64,000 nt of DNA. Origin: Pseudophaeomoniella oleicola. Its lineage: Eukaryota > Ascomycota > Eurotiomycetes > Phaeomoniellales > Phaeomoniellaceae. Location: assembly GCA_003868215.1 (NCBI GenBank), contig QWDQ01000037.1, positions 62,001-126,000 on the forward strand. Direction: 5' to 3'. The translations under genes were made by a program, and so were the position numbers. Within the stretch, counting starts at the first letter, position 1. Each line of letters begins with the position of its first letter. Below the pieces are notes generated by a model. It worked only from the letters and a program-made list of their open reading frames with translations, was not told the DNA's origin and searched no databases. This document shows, piece after piece, positions 52,462 through 64,000 of the stretch.

Positions 52462-53213
52462 CCTTCGACCTGGATGAACACAGACAACGGCGAGCAAACA
52501 TACAGACCCCAAACAACGGCCATTATCAATTTGTCTTGTCTGGTCAAGTACGCGTATGTTTAGCCCCAGGGTTGACGAATGAAGGAATGAATCAACGAAT
52601 AAAGAAATGAATAAACGACTAAACGACTAAACAAACTGCACCTTTTTTCTTTTCGCAGATAGTATGTAATCGATGAACAGATTGCTTTCCCACATATATC
52701 TCTATATATTCCATCATCTCAAACATTTTCTTTTTTTTGATACCTATTTTCTAAAGAATTCTCATCGCTGTTTAAATATAGTTAAGTATAATTTGATACC
52801 TGGTACCTTTATACTTTTTTCTTCGGAACCGGAACCGGATCTTCCTTTTCTTAGTTCCGCTGGGTCTCTTGCGGAAAACAAGATAATAATACATACCTCA
52901 ATGAACAAATTCATGAGGAAGTACATGTACCTATACACATACACTTACCTAAAATTCTGATACGAGCTTATGACCATTCAATGTCTGATACACGAAGTAC
53001 TGAAAGAAGACCAGTCATATATTTCGGGTGTCAAGAAGAATTTGCGTATGGAATATCATTCGTTGCCTTACTACAGCGTCGATTGCTTTTGGTTTTTCAA
53101 CACCGAGTCCAGAGACGAAAAGTGTCAAGAGGATCGAATGGTACGAGTGGGACTTATGTACACAGCCTTTCCGACTTTTTTGCCAAGCTTATCCGTAAAG
53201 TGGCTCTGGCTCT
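52462..53213. other. Convergent intergenic region
   Basis: This AT-rich spacer has simple AATGAA/ACGACTAAACG repeats at about 52575-52635. No gene is seen. Confidence 0.6.
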
Positions 53214-55784
53214 CTATTCGTCCAACTGCACGTAGTTGGCGGGGAACAGTCCAGACTTGCCCTCATACTCTCCCAACCACCAGTCATCATCGGGGAATTC
53301 CTGGCATACATGTCAGATGACATAGAAGGCAAACAGTAATGGGAGAAACTTACGACATTGGTAATCTTAGCACCCTCGGGGAAGCTAAGTTCGTTGGGCT
53401 CCGCAGCTTCGTAATCATACATTGACGTTGCGGTAGGGCCCTGATCTGCGTGTTCTGAACCGGCTGGACCAGCTGGAGGAGCTGAAGGAGCAGCTAGCGA
53501 TGTTGCAGTCTCAGCCTCAGGAACTGGGCCGGCAGCTGAGTCGTCCGCAACGAGCTCCACGTAATTGCTGGGGAACAGACCAGACTGCCCCTGAGAATTC
53601 GTGCCCATCCACCAATCATCATCAACCATGTCTATATCAGTAACATGTTCCCCTTCTTTCAGAGAGATTTCATTGCTTTCGTCTGCATCGTAATCATACT
53701 GAGCAACGGCTGTCTTGCCCTTGCTAGCCGCAACAGGAGGAGCATTCTCGACAGCCTCTTGTCCAAGGCTCGAGACTGCAGCTGTTTGAGCTGCAGCACG
53801 ACCAATGTCGGGTTCTGGTTCGTCGTCTGCTCCTTGTCCGTGCTCCGCCGCTTCTTCTAATGCTCTGACCGGCATTGGTGGTGGTGGTGAAGTCTGCTCC
53901 TCATGCACGTCAGTAACGTCGTCCGCACCACGGCCAACAGGCATCGCCAGCCTAATGGGTGACGAAGGCCGTACGTCGGGTGTCGGAGGGGTCGGACTGC
54001 GTGGCTGAGGTGGTGGCGACGGTAGCGAGGGCGCTTCTTGTCCAGCACTTGCCAGACCAGGAATTGCCACACCTCGATTAGGCTTTGTGCTCTCAACCGG
54101 CTCAGGGACAGCGCGATCAAAATTAATGGGAGCCGCAGGGGCACCCATTGGAGGAGCTCCACTAAATCGATCGCGGATGTTGCCAATTCCTGGAGATTCC
54201 GCAGGGTGCTCTTCGACTTCAGCTTGTGACCCAGTTCTCTGTTGTCCAATGCTTCCAGAACTCATACCGGTGTGGGTTATTGATACTGGAGCCCACTTCT
54301 TACCCGCATAACCACTCTCCCACTGTCCACCACTCGCCTGGCTTTGCACCGGGCTGGTGGCTGGTGGAGGACTTGCAGCAAGCGTCTCACCTCGTTCGCG
54401 AGCTTTCTTCTCAGCCCACAATTGCGCAGGTGTCTTGCCACCTTGATCTGCGAATGTCCTGCTTACAGCTCCACCAGGGGCTACTGGTGAAGCGGGCTTC
54501 GCACCGAAACCACCAGGAGTCGGAGCCTTTGTCCCCGTGAACGAGCTTCCTGCACCAAACTTATTTGCTACTTTTGGCTTTGGCAGTGAAGTCAGGCGCT
54601 CGGATGAGGTAAATGCCGCAGATCGATCAGCGAGTGGCTTAGGAGCCTCGGGTCCGTCCGTTGGGACGCTTGTGGCCGCTGGATTTGGTTCGTAGTTCCT
54701 TTCATCCGATGGTTTCTGAGCTTTGGCCCGAATCGCCGCAATGTCGACTTTGCCTACTGGCTCATACGTCCCTTTCACGGGCGTTGGTCTATTATCATTC
54801 GCTGTGCCAGCTTCCTGGGCTTGGCGTCTTATTGCAGCAATGTCCACTTTGCCGATGGGTTGGTAACCGCCTCTGACTACGTCGGGTTGAGAAGGTTCGT
54901 TCCTTGCAGCGTTCTGTGGGGTAGAGGAGAGAGTATTTTCGGTTTTGAGCTCTTGCAGATTGATCCGCGTGGGTTGATAAGCGGGAGCCACCTTCTCTAG
55001 TTGTGTTCGTGTCACGGGTGGTGCATCTGCGCCCCATCCATCCTCGTCGACATTCTCCGGTTTCGCTGGAGTTCCTCGTGACCTCGAAGAAAGACTATAA
55101 GTACTGCCTGTCCCACTAGATTGTGTTGGCGTAAAAGCAGGCTTAGCTGCGGTTGGGGGCTTCGTGTTTGCCGCAACAGGGGGAGGAGCACTAGCAGCAG
55201 AGTATTTGGCCCCGGAAGCATCGGCTACTTTCTGTATGATCCCCTCAGGGGTGAGATCACGGTCGGACCGCGCTGTGACTTGGACATGGTAGCCCTAATT
55301 CGGGAGGTTAGTATGACATTCCGACGCAAATTCGGGCCTCACTCACATGTAACAGTTTGGCAACGGCCGTTAAATGGCTAGTAAAGTAACCCTTGGTGCG
55401 TTCCGGCACACCTTCTCCACACCAAGCGATGAGAACATGTTTGGGCAGACCAGTATTTGGATCCTTGACTTTGACAAATGCGAATTGGATCCTTCCATCT
55501 GAGAATTCGTCTATCAAATCGAGTAACTCGCCCTCTGAACTTGTTAGCGAGTCGTCACTAGACGCCTAAATACACGCACCTCCTGTGCTTTGGACCTTAA
55601 GCACACTCTCCTTCGAAGAATCATGTTGAAACGCGCTCACAAGCGGAGCTGACACAGAGAAAACTGCCCATTGGCCATAGGTGGAAGAAGCAGCTCCAGG
55701 GCCACTCGGTGGAGGTGCATCAACCACTGATTTGTAGCTTTTGGTGATCGAAGGCCCATTGGTGGATAAGTTCAGCGAGGACAT
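53214..55784 (-). CDS. ABP1: Actin-binding protein Abp1 (ADF-H plus two SH3 domains)
   Basis: Four exons (55784-55580, 55534-55347, 55294-53354, 53300-53214) encode 806 aa with matching phases. The N-terminal ADF-H domain (about 5-150) reads MSSLNLSTNGPSITKSYKSV, DLIDEFSDGRIQFAFVKVKD, GYFTSHLTAVAKLLHGYHVQ. The middle is disordered and Pro-rich, with two near-identical repeats, GGYQPIGKVDIAAIRRQAQ and TYEPVGKVDIAAIRAKAQK, and the actin-patch motif TPAQLWAEKKARERG. Two C-terminal SH3 domains have ALYDY-like QYDYDADESNEIS...DDDWWMG...GLFPSNYVEL and MYDYEAAEPNELS...DDDWWLG...GLFPANYVQL. Abp1 works at cortical actin patches, activating Arp2/3 and recruiting kinases and synaptojanin via SH3. The last exon completes the second SH3 domain; without that splice the domain would be cut. 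Confidence 0.96.
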
Positions 55785-56685
55785 AGTGAATGACTTCCCT
55801 CACGACTTGCGATGCTGTGTAGCTTGATTGAATACACCGTGTGGCAGACTGAACGTTGCTCACACCGATCACGACCCAATGCCTTATTTAGGGGACTTCG
55901 TCGGGCCAGCAGTTGTATAGTGAGTTTGAGTAAGTTCGCCGAGTGAATGTGTTGAGAATAAGCAGCGCTAATATGGAAAGCAACCTGAGACCTTCCAACA
56001 CGGTATGCGCAAGAGAGCAGAAAAGAAATGTCGACGATACAAGATGGAAAGTGGTGAGCCTGTAGATTATTCGTTTAGGTGGTACGTCAGTTCCATGTCC
56101 GCAGCAGCTTGATCGTGTTTCCACCACAACACACAGGGAAAGGTAAGCGACCAAATTACTCCAACTCTATCAGCTCTTCTCCAACAGCTTCACTTTGAAC
56201 TCTTTCGTTTCTATTTCGCTCCTTGCGATACACTCAGCCTGCTCAGAACTAGCCGGTGTACTCTGCCGATGTCCTGGATTCCCTGGTCGCCAAAACTATC
56301 CTGATGTGCTTGTTGAAATCTGACGCCCTCGATCGATAAGTTGCATTGTACTGGACGATCTATCCATGGAGCTTTTGCGGACGCCTTCTAATACCTCCAA
56401 TCTGGGATTTTGACTGGACCTTTGACCTCCTGTTTTCCTGCTGGTTCCTGATGCAATCTGGTATAAGATCACATCAGGCGACTCTGTTGAAGTCAGCGTG
56501 CTTTCTTTACTTGTTAGGCGAAGTCCGATTTGACAAATGAGCCGGCTCTTTCTTGTTACTCCTGTTCATCTCTTTTACCTTTTCTTAGATCGTGTCATTC
56601 AGGTGCGCCTTCGATAACTGGACTTCTGACTTGGAAAATCTACATCCGGATCGCTACCTTTAGGCCAGCTACTCATGTACAGATT
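55785..56685. promoter_or_regulatory. Divergent promoter region Abp1 / F-box gene
   Basis: This 901-bp gap lies between divergent genes. Several short ORFs upstream of the F-box start could be uORFs in its leader, including the in-frame open stretch from 56530. No other gene is supported. Confidence 0.45.
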
Positions 56686-59600
56686 ATGGAGGTAGATCAG
56701 CCTGCGGACGATGCGCAGCCTCTTAAGCGCAAGAGGTCACAAGAAATACAAGATGAACAGGAACCAGACTATATCCAGCGTGAACATGAACAATCCGTGT
56801 GCAGCAGTAGCTCTGGAACCCCCGTTGCTCTTAATGGGGTCAAGCGACAAAAGTTGGAGGATCATGTTCGAGAGCGAGTTGTTACCCGCGTGGACATCCC
56901 TTCGGACAAATCCCAACTCCCTGCGGAGCTGTGGCAGTATGTATTTGGGTTCCTTGCTCCCCCAACCTTGAGCCGGCTTCTAGCTGTCAATCATCGTTTC
57001 AAGAATCTTCTTTCCGCTGAAAAATCACAAGTGAGCGATGCATCCAGCCTCGGGGGCTACCTGCAATCCCTGGATTCCAATTCCATTTGGTTAGCTTCTC
57101 GGAGGCTTTTCTTTCCAAACATGCCACGTCCTCTATCTACCCACACGGAACTGGAGATGTGGAGGCTCATCAGAGGGCGTCACTGCCAATTTTGTGGTAG
57201 AACACCCGCCGCTAATCCACCGTCTCTCGCAAACCAACCCTGGGCTGCAGGGCCTGGTGCTAATGGAGTCCGAGTCGTCTGGCCCTTTGGAATTCGAACC
57301 TGCGGGACTTGTTTGGCTTTGCATACAAAAAAGGTAAGCTACCTGCATTCCGTGGTGGATAGTGCCAATCTGATCCGGATGAAGGAAATGGATATAATGT
57401 TCTCATCGTCGATCCCCTCGGCGCTACTTCCAGCTCTCCCATTCGGTTTTTTCACCAGTTCAATGGATTATATTTCCCCCATCACCCTCCGCGCACATTC
57501 TCCCCCCCCTAGTATTTCTATGGCAAAATATTATCTGCAGTCACACCTGGATGATATCAAACAGAAATTCGAGGAAGTCCGAGCTCTTGGAGGCGCCACA
57601 GCAGAAGAATGGTTCAAGGGACTCGAGGGTACCGGCAAGGATCGATTATCGGATGCTTTTCGATGGGAACAGTGGGACTTTGAGGGTCAGATGCAGAAAG
57701 TCCATTGTTTTCGAGAGAGCAAGGTGGTCGTGCCGACGCCTCGGAGAGAATACGCTCTGGAGACCACTGTCGAGTCAAGCAAGCATATGTCTCTATCAAA
57801 AGTCGCTGTTCCGTCAACACAGGACACTGGTCCTGTTGCCGCCTCTATGGTCTCCAGCTCTTATCCAGCCGAGCCGTCGTTCGCAGTTCATGAACCTTCG
57901 AACCCCCTGCCCAGCGGCCCTCCAGGGGTGGCGACCTACGCCCTTGCTCCTCCCCCACCCGGATTTCAAGCTCTTCGTAAGTCACCTTCCATTGTCTGTT
58001 CCCAAAATCTGCTATTGACACGTACACAGCCCAACCACCTCCAAAAGCTATGACACCAATAACACCTCTTACACCGACCACGCCGATTGCCACCTTTCAC
58101 TTACAGCAACCTTTTCGTCCGAATGCAGTGCCGATGTCAATACAACCGCATGCTCCCCAAACACGAGCAGAGCGAACTATTAAAGACATCAACGAGGCAA
58201 AGGCTCAAAGGAAAGCGGAAATCGAAAGGAGATGCATGGAGCTTAACCCCCCAATTCAACCCTCGACGCTAGTTCACATGGATTCTTTCGCCGCTGCGAT
58301 GCAGATCCCTATGGCTTTGACAGATCCAGCCTGGGAGGTACTAAAGCCACGCTTGCTGGCCCAACGGGAAGTTGCCGAAGCCAGAGAGAGAGAGCAGTTA
58401 CAACATAACCAAATACTGCAAGCTCGGACGGAAGAACGCAGACAGCAAGAGGCTCAGATGCAAGCAGCGAAGGAAAATCTAGACCGGCAGTGGGAAGCCG
58501 CGCAACAGCCTTTGCGAGAGAAGCTCGATCAGTATGCTGAAGAGATAATACACGTACAGTGGGCGAATGGTGCAACTGTCAACAAAGGTAACTGCGCGCA
58601 ATTTGCGGCGGACGTCATCACCTACGTCAGGAGGAGATTCTATCAAATCCAAGAATACGAGGACGGTCTTACCGGTGCTCCAGGTCGGCCACCACGGACA
58701 GATCCTGTCGCTTCGACGACAGCGCGTACCCTTACACTCGAGAACATGAGATGGGTCTTCGAAAACAAGGTTAAACCTCTAACCGAGCCGCACTCAAGAG
58801 AAATATTTCTTTGTAGGGGTTGCTATAACAGCTCGAAATTCTATGGTTTCGAAGGAGTCATACAACATTATGCGGCTAAGCACACTAGCCTGTTGAGTAT
58901 GGGCAGCGTGGTCGTGCATTGGAAAGCCGACTGGCCAGAAGACCCGCCCTTCGATCCCAATCCTGGCGGAAGTCATCGGAGTACATCTATTGCGTCCGTT
59001 TCACACTATCCTCCTCAACCTGGCCCCCAAGATATCTATGGCCCTTTCACTATCGTGAATGCGTCGCAGGTCCACACACCTCACGGCTTGACCCAACAAT
59101 CACCGGTTGGCGAATATCCTGTATATACGCCGTCGTACCCTTATTCGCAGATTCAATTTTCCCCCCCATCGGTGCCGGCTGCTGCGCTCTCCGGGATGAC
59201 CCATTATCAGCCGACTCAACCGAGCTACGCCTCGGCTTCTCCGCAAACACACTCAGCACAGCATGTCGGCTCCCAATGGTCACCTCCTTCACATTCATCT
59301 CCAAGCTCTCAATCTTTTCGTAGTGGCCTTGGCCAATTTCACCCCAACGGTCCGCAAACCGGTTGGCCTATAGCACAGCAAAAGCAGCATACATCACGGC
59401 CAACCTTCCCTCCCCATCTGGGAGCACCTGGACAACCTTTTGGTATATATCAGGTTCAATTGGAAGCATTGTCGCAGAATGCACGGGAGATATTTGACGG
59501 TACATCTGAAGTAAGAGATTTTCCAACGAGTGTTCGTATACACGTTATCATCGCACATGTGGTGCTACGCTTCAAAGACAGGTTCACAAATGAGCCGAAC

Positions 59601-61124
59601 CTTGCGCTATTTACGGATGCTCTTAACAACAGCTCAAAGATGAAGCCATTGAGAGACATCGGTGATCTTGCGTGCAAGGCTTGCGCCTTGAATGACCACA
59701 ACGAAACACTCAGAGCATCCGTACAAGACGAAGATGGGACGCTTTACTCGTTACCTACTCTGCTCACTCATTTTCAGTCTATACACGTTGAGCAATCCAA
59801 ACCAGCAGTGACGTCCCAGAACAGCGTCGAAGCACCCAGGCTTGATTGGAAATTTGACATGGTGAAGCTGCCGCCGAAGGATGAGATAGTAAAGCTTGTC
59901 GATGCGCCAGGCATGACTGATGCAAAGTTGAATATTGTTGCAACGGTTCTTCCCGGAGTCTTCCCATCACCGCTGCCTAAGATTGGTAACCGAGAGCCGT
60001 ATCTTGAGCATTATCAGTCAGCTGCTCAGGCTGACACCTCAGTACATATACGACCTTTGCAATCGGAACGTTTGGAGGTTGCCGTTGATAACTTTCCTAG
60101 ATTTGTCGAATCACCTTTGCGTGAAACGGAACAATCGGACGAACCTCCCAGGGAAGATGAATATGACCCTCATCGGCCCGCATACCCTGAGCCGACACTT
60201 GGCTCTTACGTCCGGTTCGATCACTCTAAGCAGCGAACAAAGAATGGAAGTATCCCTGGAAGTCGTGTATATCCTTCCAGTGACGCCAGGGAACGTGCAT
60301 ATAATGGTCAGCCCAGAGATTCAACAATGCACACAAAGCATCGCACCTTGAGTGCGGCCGAAGATTTCTTGAATAACTTTGATTCGGGTGGAGACCGCGA
60401 TATTTACGAGCCACCGGAGCATGTCACTCCTGTTGCGGTCCAACAGGGTTCCTATACAACCCCGTTTAGTCCAACGACATCTTCAAGACCTTTGACAAGT
60501 CACGATGCTTGGGCAAAGCCCACTAGTTATGGATCGAGTAGTAATTGGAACCGACGGGGCATCGACTCGGATTTGGAAGTCAGAGTCCGTGATCCCACAT
60601 TCGCTCCGCGTGAAGCACATTATCCAGGGGCTATTGAACATGTGCGATACGTGCACACTGTGCCAGAAACTATTGTTCACGAAACACCGGATGCTAGAAG
60701 ACCCATTAGTCACTTTGAGGAGCGCGACCAACCGCGGCAAACTTCCTATGGACCACCGTCCCACTCGCCTCGAGGACCACCACAACAACTATCAGATGAC
60801 ATGTACTACCGCACGAGAAGCCCTCTGCACGAGACATCACCTTTTTACGGTACGCAACGAGTTGTCCGAGAAACAGCACATGTGCCTCATGGTGAAGCAG
60901 TCCAGTTTAGGCAGCGCGGTTACGCCGAAGCTCCGTACGACGCACCTGTAGAATATGTTCGTATACCGCAACGACAGATCCACGAGCCGCAGCAATACTA
61001 CTCGGAGCGTTCAATACAGACAGTTGGCTCTCACGTCGAATACGAAGGACCGGTGTTTGAGCATAACGGGCAGCTCTATCGGCGAGCGCAGGCCCCACCG
61101 GACCCACGGCAGTTCTATCGTTGA
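56686..61124 (+). CDS. Large F-box protein with zinc-finger-like motifs, 1461 aa
   Basis: Exon 1 (56686-57976) joins exon 2 (58030-61124) through a clear GTAAGT..ACACAG intron to read GFQALPQPPPKAMTPITPLT. An acidic/basic N-terminus (PLKRKRSQE, a likely nuclear signal) leads to the F-box at about residues 78-112 (LPAELWQYVFGFLAPPTLSRLLAVNHRFKNLL). A zinc-like pair HCQFCG and CGTCLALH follows. A coiled-coil stretch (RREVAEAREREQLQHN-like) precedes CRGCYNSSKFYGFEGVIQHYAAKH at about 692 and CKACALNDHNE...LLTHFQSIH at about 978, both C-x2-C...H-x4-H arrangements. The rest is a long disordered Pro/Ser/Gln/Tyr-rich tail with many RxxY-type motifs. F-box proteins are substrate receptors of SCF ubiquitin ligases. 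An in-frame 51-bp segment (57334-57384) has perfect intron ends and may also be spliced out (1444 aa). Confidence 0.85.
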
Positions 61125-62435
61125 CTGGGCACTCAGGGGTAGGATCATGGGACTCTGTGGCCTGCGCGTCCTGGGCTGCCATGTGAGGTCCAGATCTGAC
61201 TTTGAAATTCTCGTCTTGAATCCTCTTCGTTCATGCTCTCCAGGTCTCCTGCTTTTTCTTCTTAGAGGCTTCTTAGAGGCTTCTCCGTGTTGATCTCTCT
61301 TGTTTGTCTCTCTTCTACTTTCTACTTCAGTCGTACCTTTTTTCATTCGAGTCCAGCATTGTCGATGTATAATCTGGGGAGTGGAACAGCTATGCCTTGA
61401 AGCTTACTACAAGAAGCTTAACTTTTCCGCTGCTCCATCTTTACTTTGTGTTCCCTTGGTCGCATGACGGGTTGTAATACTATACCAAGGTCCATTGAAA
61501 GAAGGAAGGAGGCTGGCCGCCATGAGATAATGAATGTTTCCGAAGGGTTGCTCCGCACAGATTTGATTCATACCTGGTTTCCAAAGCAGAGGGAAGACCT
61601 TGCCAATATTGGTCTATTCATCTCATATAGCTACTTTTCTTGCTTTTTGGCCATCACGTCCTGTGTAAAGCACCACTATTGTTGTTGTGTGCGCTCAAAT
61701 GCCGACCACCGCGGAGGCATCAATCCCCTTGGAGATGGGTCATGGGGATGACGGAAGGGCGGGAGAGATCGTGATAGGCAAACCTTATGGAGTAACGACT
61801 TTCAGATGTACCAATAGAGAGCAAGACTACGACGCCTACCTACGTGGCCAAGATATTTGATAAAATCTAGCATCAATGAAATAGACACTTGTTCATATTG
61901 GCCGACAGGTAGAGGAGATGCCAGGGTAAGGATATGCGATGTAGCAATGCTGTTGAAATAGTTAGCGCTCAAAGCGATGGATTGCTTGGTATTTACCCGC
62001 GGATAGATGTATTGGTTGCATACAGCGTAGTAATAGTATCTACTATGGGATACCATCCTTTGATTCTTGGCGAAACGAGGACGTTAGTACCTTGTCCAGT
62101 ACTTCGTTCTCGTATCTGCAGTAGAAACAATGAAGGTCAAGTCTCCAATGACCCAACGATCCACCTCTCGCCCTCAGGGACGTCACAGCGTTCCGTTCCC
62201 CACTATGAGGATGAGACTAAAAGCTTCGAAAAAAGAAATCATGATTCCGTTATCGTCTTCGGAAAGCGCCGTCGACAATAGCTCCCTAGGTAGGGTAGAT
62301 TCTCTGTCGCATTGCTCATCAGAATCCTCTTCAATTTATCACGGAGATTCCTACCATATTCCTCGGTGCTTTTCCTCCTGAGCCCTCCTCTACATTAACG
62401 AAGCTTGCACTGACGCGAGATTGGCTCCTCACAAC
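61125..62435. other. Intergenic, 1.3 kb
   Basis: The gap holds the 3' flank of the F-box gene and the promoter or leader of AMP deaminase. Open frames at 61446-61751 and 61934-62281 show no domains. The second may be part of a leader. Confidence 0.5.
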
Positions 62436-64000
62436 ATGCCACGAGGTGACAATTATTCGGATGATGAGGAGGATTATGTATACCAATCAATGTCCCAACG
62501 CGCTGAAGGGGAGGACAGTGGTGCACCCAATGCAGGACAAGGTTTAGGCGGTGAAGAAGTCAAGACCCCCGGGGAAGGACCAACGAGAAAAACACCATTC
62601 TACGATTACGCTGCAGAGAAATTCGACAGTCAGGCCGATGCTAAGTTGATCTTCCAGCGACATCGTCTTGAATCCAGCGCCAGCGCCAGCGCCGCCTCTA
62701 GTCCCCGACTGTTGTCGAAATCCGTCACCCTTCCACCCGTCCACGATATCGGCGATGCCAATCTAAGTCGTACAACTAGCAGAACAAGCAACCGCGGCCG
62801 AACGCTTGCCCAGGTGGATGTCAATTCACCACAACAACGGCACCTTACGCCTGCTGCCACACGGCGCACCGGCGATGCTGATGCTCAACACCACCCCGTG
62901 CAAACATCGATAATGGCAGATTATCAGGCGCGGAGCCACTCGAATCATCCCAAACTACCGCACGAATATAAAGACACTCTGCTAGCAACACAAGGGGTAC
63001 ATGGAGCTGGCGCTGGCGTTGGAGTAGGTCCTGGTCCCGGTGGTTTCGCGCATAACGAATCAAGTATTGTGACCGAAGTTGAAGCGATATGCCAAAAAAT
63101 CAAAACTCTGCTAGATATTAGACAAAAATTCCTGAAGATCTCTCTTCAGTTGCCAGGGGACAATCCAAAAGATGTCGATGGTTGGGAGATTTATCCACCA
63201 CCACCTCAACCAGTCTGGATCGAGGGTAAGCAGCGGCCGGTCGCGGACGGTGGCCCTGAAGGTGAACTTGCTAGCAGCATCTATGGAGATCCAACGGGTG
63301 AGAGTAAATCTCCAGCAACACCCACAAAGAAAAGAAGGAAGGCTGGAGAAGCAATCGGAGAGGATTTCGACATAAGCGAATGTACAATACCTGGTTTATC
63401 GGACATCGAATTCGCACTGGACGAAGGTAGTGTCTACCAAATCTATCACAAATCGGATGCATCATCTGGCCACGAGAAGAAGCCTATCGTGGAGGTGCCG
63501 ACCCTTCGGGATTATTTTATGGACCTTGATATCATTCAAGACATAGCCTCAGATGGTCCAGCTAAAAGCTTCGCGTACAGACGATTGCAGTATCTAGAGG
63601 GCAGGTATAACTTGTACACTCTGTTGAATGAATACGAGGAGGTCGCAGATACGAAAAAGGTGCCCCATCGAGACTTCTACAACGTCCGAAAAGTCGATAC
63701 CCACGTCCACCATTCCGCGTGTATGAATCAGAAGCATTTACTTCGTTTCATAAAGAGCAAGATGAGAAAATCGCCAGACGAGATAGTCACATTCCGGGAC
63801 GGAAAAGAGCTCACGCTTAGACAGGTTTTTGAGAGTATCAACCTGACTGCGTATGATCTAAGCATTGACACTCTCGACATGCACGCCCATACGGATTCTT
63901 TTCATCGTTTTGACAAATTCAACCTGAAATATAACCCAATTGGCCAGTCTCGGCTACGTGAGATTTTCCTGAAGACCGATAATTACATTCATGGACGCTA
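62436..64000 (+). CDS. AMP deaminase (partial, N-terminal part)
   Basis: The frame from ATG 62436 stays open for 521 codons to the window end, so the protein is cut off. A disordered acidic N-terminus with Ser/Ala repeats (SASASAA) is followed by the conserved block FAYRRLQYLEGRYNLYTLLN, then VPHRDFYNVRKVDTHVHHSA with the metal-binding HxH (about His423, His425), MNQKHLLRFIKSKMRKSPDE, LTLRQVFESINLTAYDLSID, HAHTDSFHRFDKFNLKYNPI and GQSRLREIFLKTDNYIHGR. These match AMPD (yeast Amd1). The enzyme deaminates AMP to IMP with zinc and sets the adenylate pool; it is cytosolic. The remaining metal ligands and catalytic residues should lie beyond 64,000. No intron is apparent in the visible part. Confidence 0.95.
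   Translation, partial: MPRGDNYSDDEEDYVYQSMSQRAEGEDSGAPNAGQGLGGEEVKTPGEGPTRKTPFYDYAAEKFDSQADAKLIFQRHRLESSASASAASSPRLLSKSVTLPPVHDIGDANLSRTTSRTSNRGRTLAQVDVNSPQQRHLTPAATRRTGDADAQHHPVQTSIMADYQARSHSNHPKLPHEYKDTLLATQGVHGAGAGVGVGPGPGGFAHNESSIVTEVEAICQKIKTLLDIRQKFLKISLQLPGDNPKDVDGWEIYPPPPQPVWIEGKQRPVADGGPEGELASSIYGDPTGESKSPATPTKKRRKAGEAIGEDFDISECTIPGLSDIEFALDEGSVYQIYHKSDASSGHEKKPIVEVPTLRDYFMDLDIIQDIASDGPAKSFAYRRLQYLEGRYNLYTLLNEYEEVADTKKVPHRDFYNVRKVDTHVHHSACMNQKHLLRFIKSKMRKSPDEIVTFRDGKELTLRQVFESINLTAYDLSIDTLDMHAHTDSFHRFDKFNLKYNPIGQSRLREIFLKTDNYIHGR

Noticed and set aside
61934-62281. 115-codon frame upstream of AMP deaminase
   Set aside because: No family features; it could be a leader, but coding status is not supported.
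1-64000. tRNA, rRNA, CRISPR arrays, insertion sequences, intact transposons or virus-derived elements
   Set aside because: I looked for tRNA box motifs, spaced direct repeats, transposase or polymerase motifs and long terminal or inverted repeats and saw none that hold up by eye.

Overview
The window is nuclear DNA from a filamentous ascomycete (Pezizomycotina). The evidence is short GT..AG introns of about 44-100 bp, two Zn2Cys6 regulators, RTA1-like and Pth11/SAT4-type membrane proteins, a cAMP-receptor-like GPCR, pyrimidine-rich promoters and intergenic gaps of 0.1-2 kb. I could not fix the genus. I found no rRNA, tRNA, CRISPR, insertion sequence or intact transposon. About 25 protein genes are supported; most are multi-exon, and I derived exon joins by splice motifs, reading phase and protein family continuity.

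Left part (1-21.6 kb): a decayed monocarboxylate-type MFS transporter (864-2784); a large disordered nuclear-looking protein of unknown function; an MBD4-like DNA glycosylase; gamma-glutamyltransferase; convergent to it, a 4-coumarate-CoA-ligase-like enzyme ending in the peroxisomal signal AKL; a small two-span membrane protein; a GH43 enzyme without signal peptide; a rhodopsin-domain (SAT4/Pth11-like) membrane protein; and a conserved protein of unknown role.

Middle (22.7-43 kb): an RTA1-like protein; FCF1, the PIN-domain nuclease of the small-subunit processome, divergent from a CSI2-like surface protein; two divergently transcribed Zn2Cys6 transcription factors sharing a 437-bp gap; an SDR oxidoreductase; a SET/MYND protein; a sugar-porter MFS protein; and an alcohol-acetyltransferase-like enzyme. 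The 28-42 kb stretch has the look of an accessory metabolic patch (regulators, oxidoreductase, transporter, acyltransferase) but lacks any PKS, NRPS or terpene backbone gene.

Right part (43-64 kb): mitochondrial ribosome recycling factor (with a probable GC-AG intron), a GPCR, a secreted PEBP-family protein, a UDP-sugar transporter, an ankyrin-repeat protein with one membrane span, the actin-binding protein Abp1 (ADF-H plus two SH3), a large F-box protein with extra zinc-finger-like motifs, and the first 521 codons of AMP deaminase running off the end.

Most of the window is ordinary core or near-core fungal sequence. I see no clear unknown multi-gene system. The observations most worth a second look are the 828-residue unknown protein, the MBD4-like glycosylase, the secreted polyQ-tagged PEBP protein, the divergent regulator pair with its neighbours, the perfect 13-bp hairpin near 33.4 kb, several stop-free introns of length 3n, and strong 3'-end GC elevation inside several genes.
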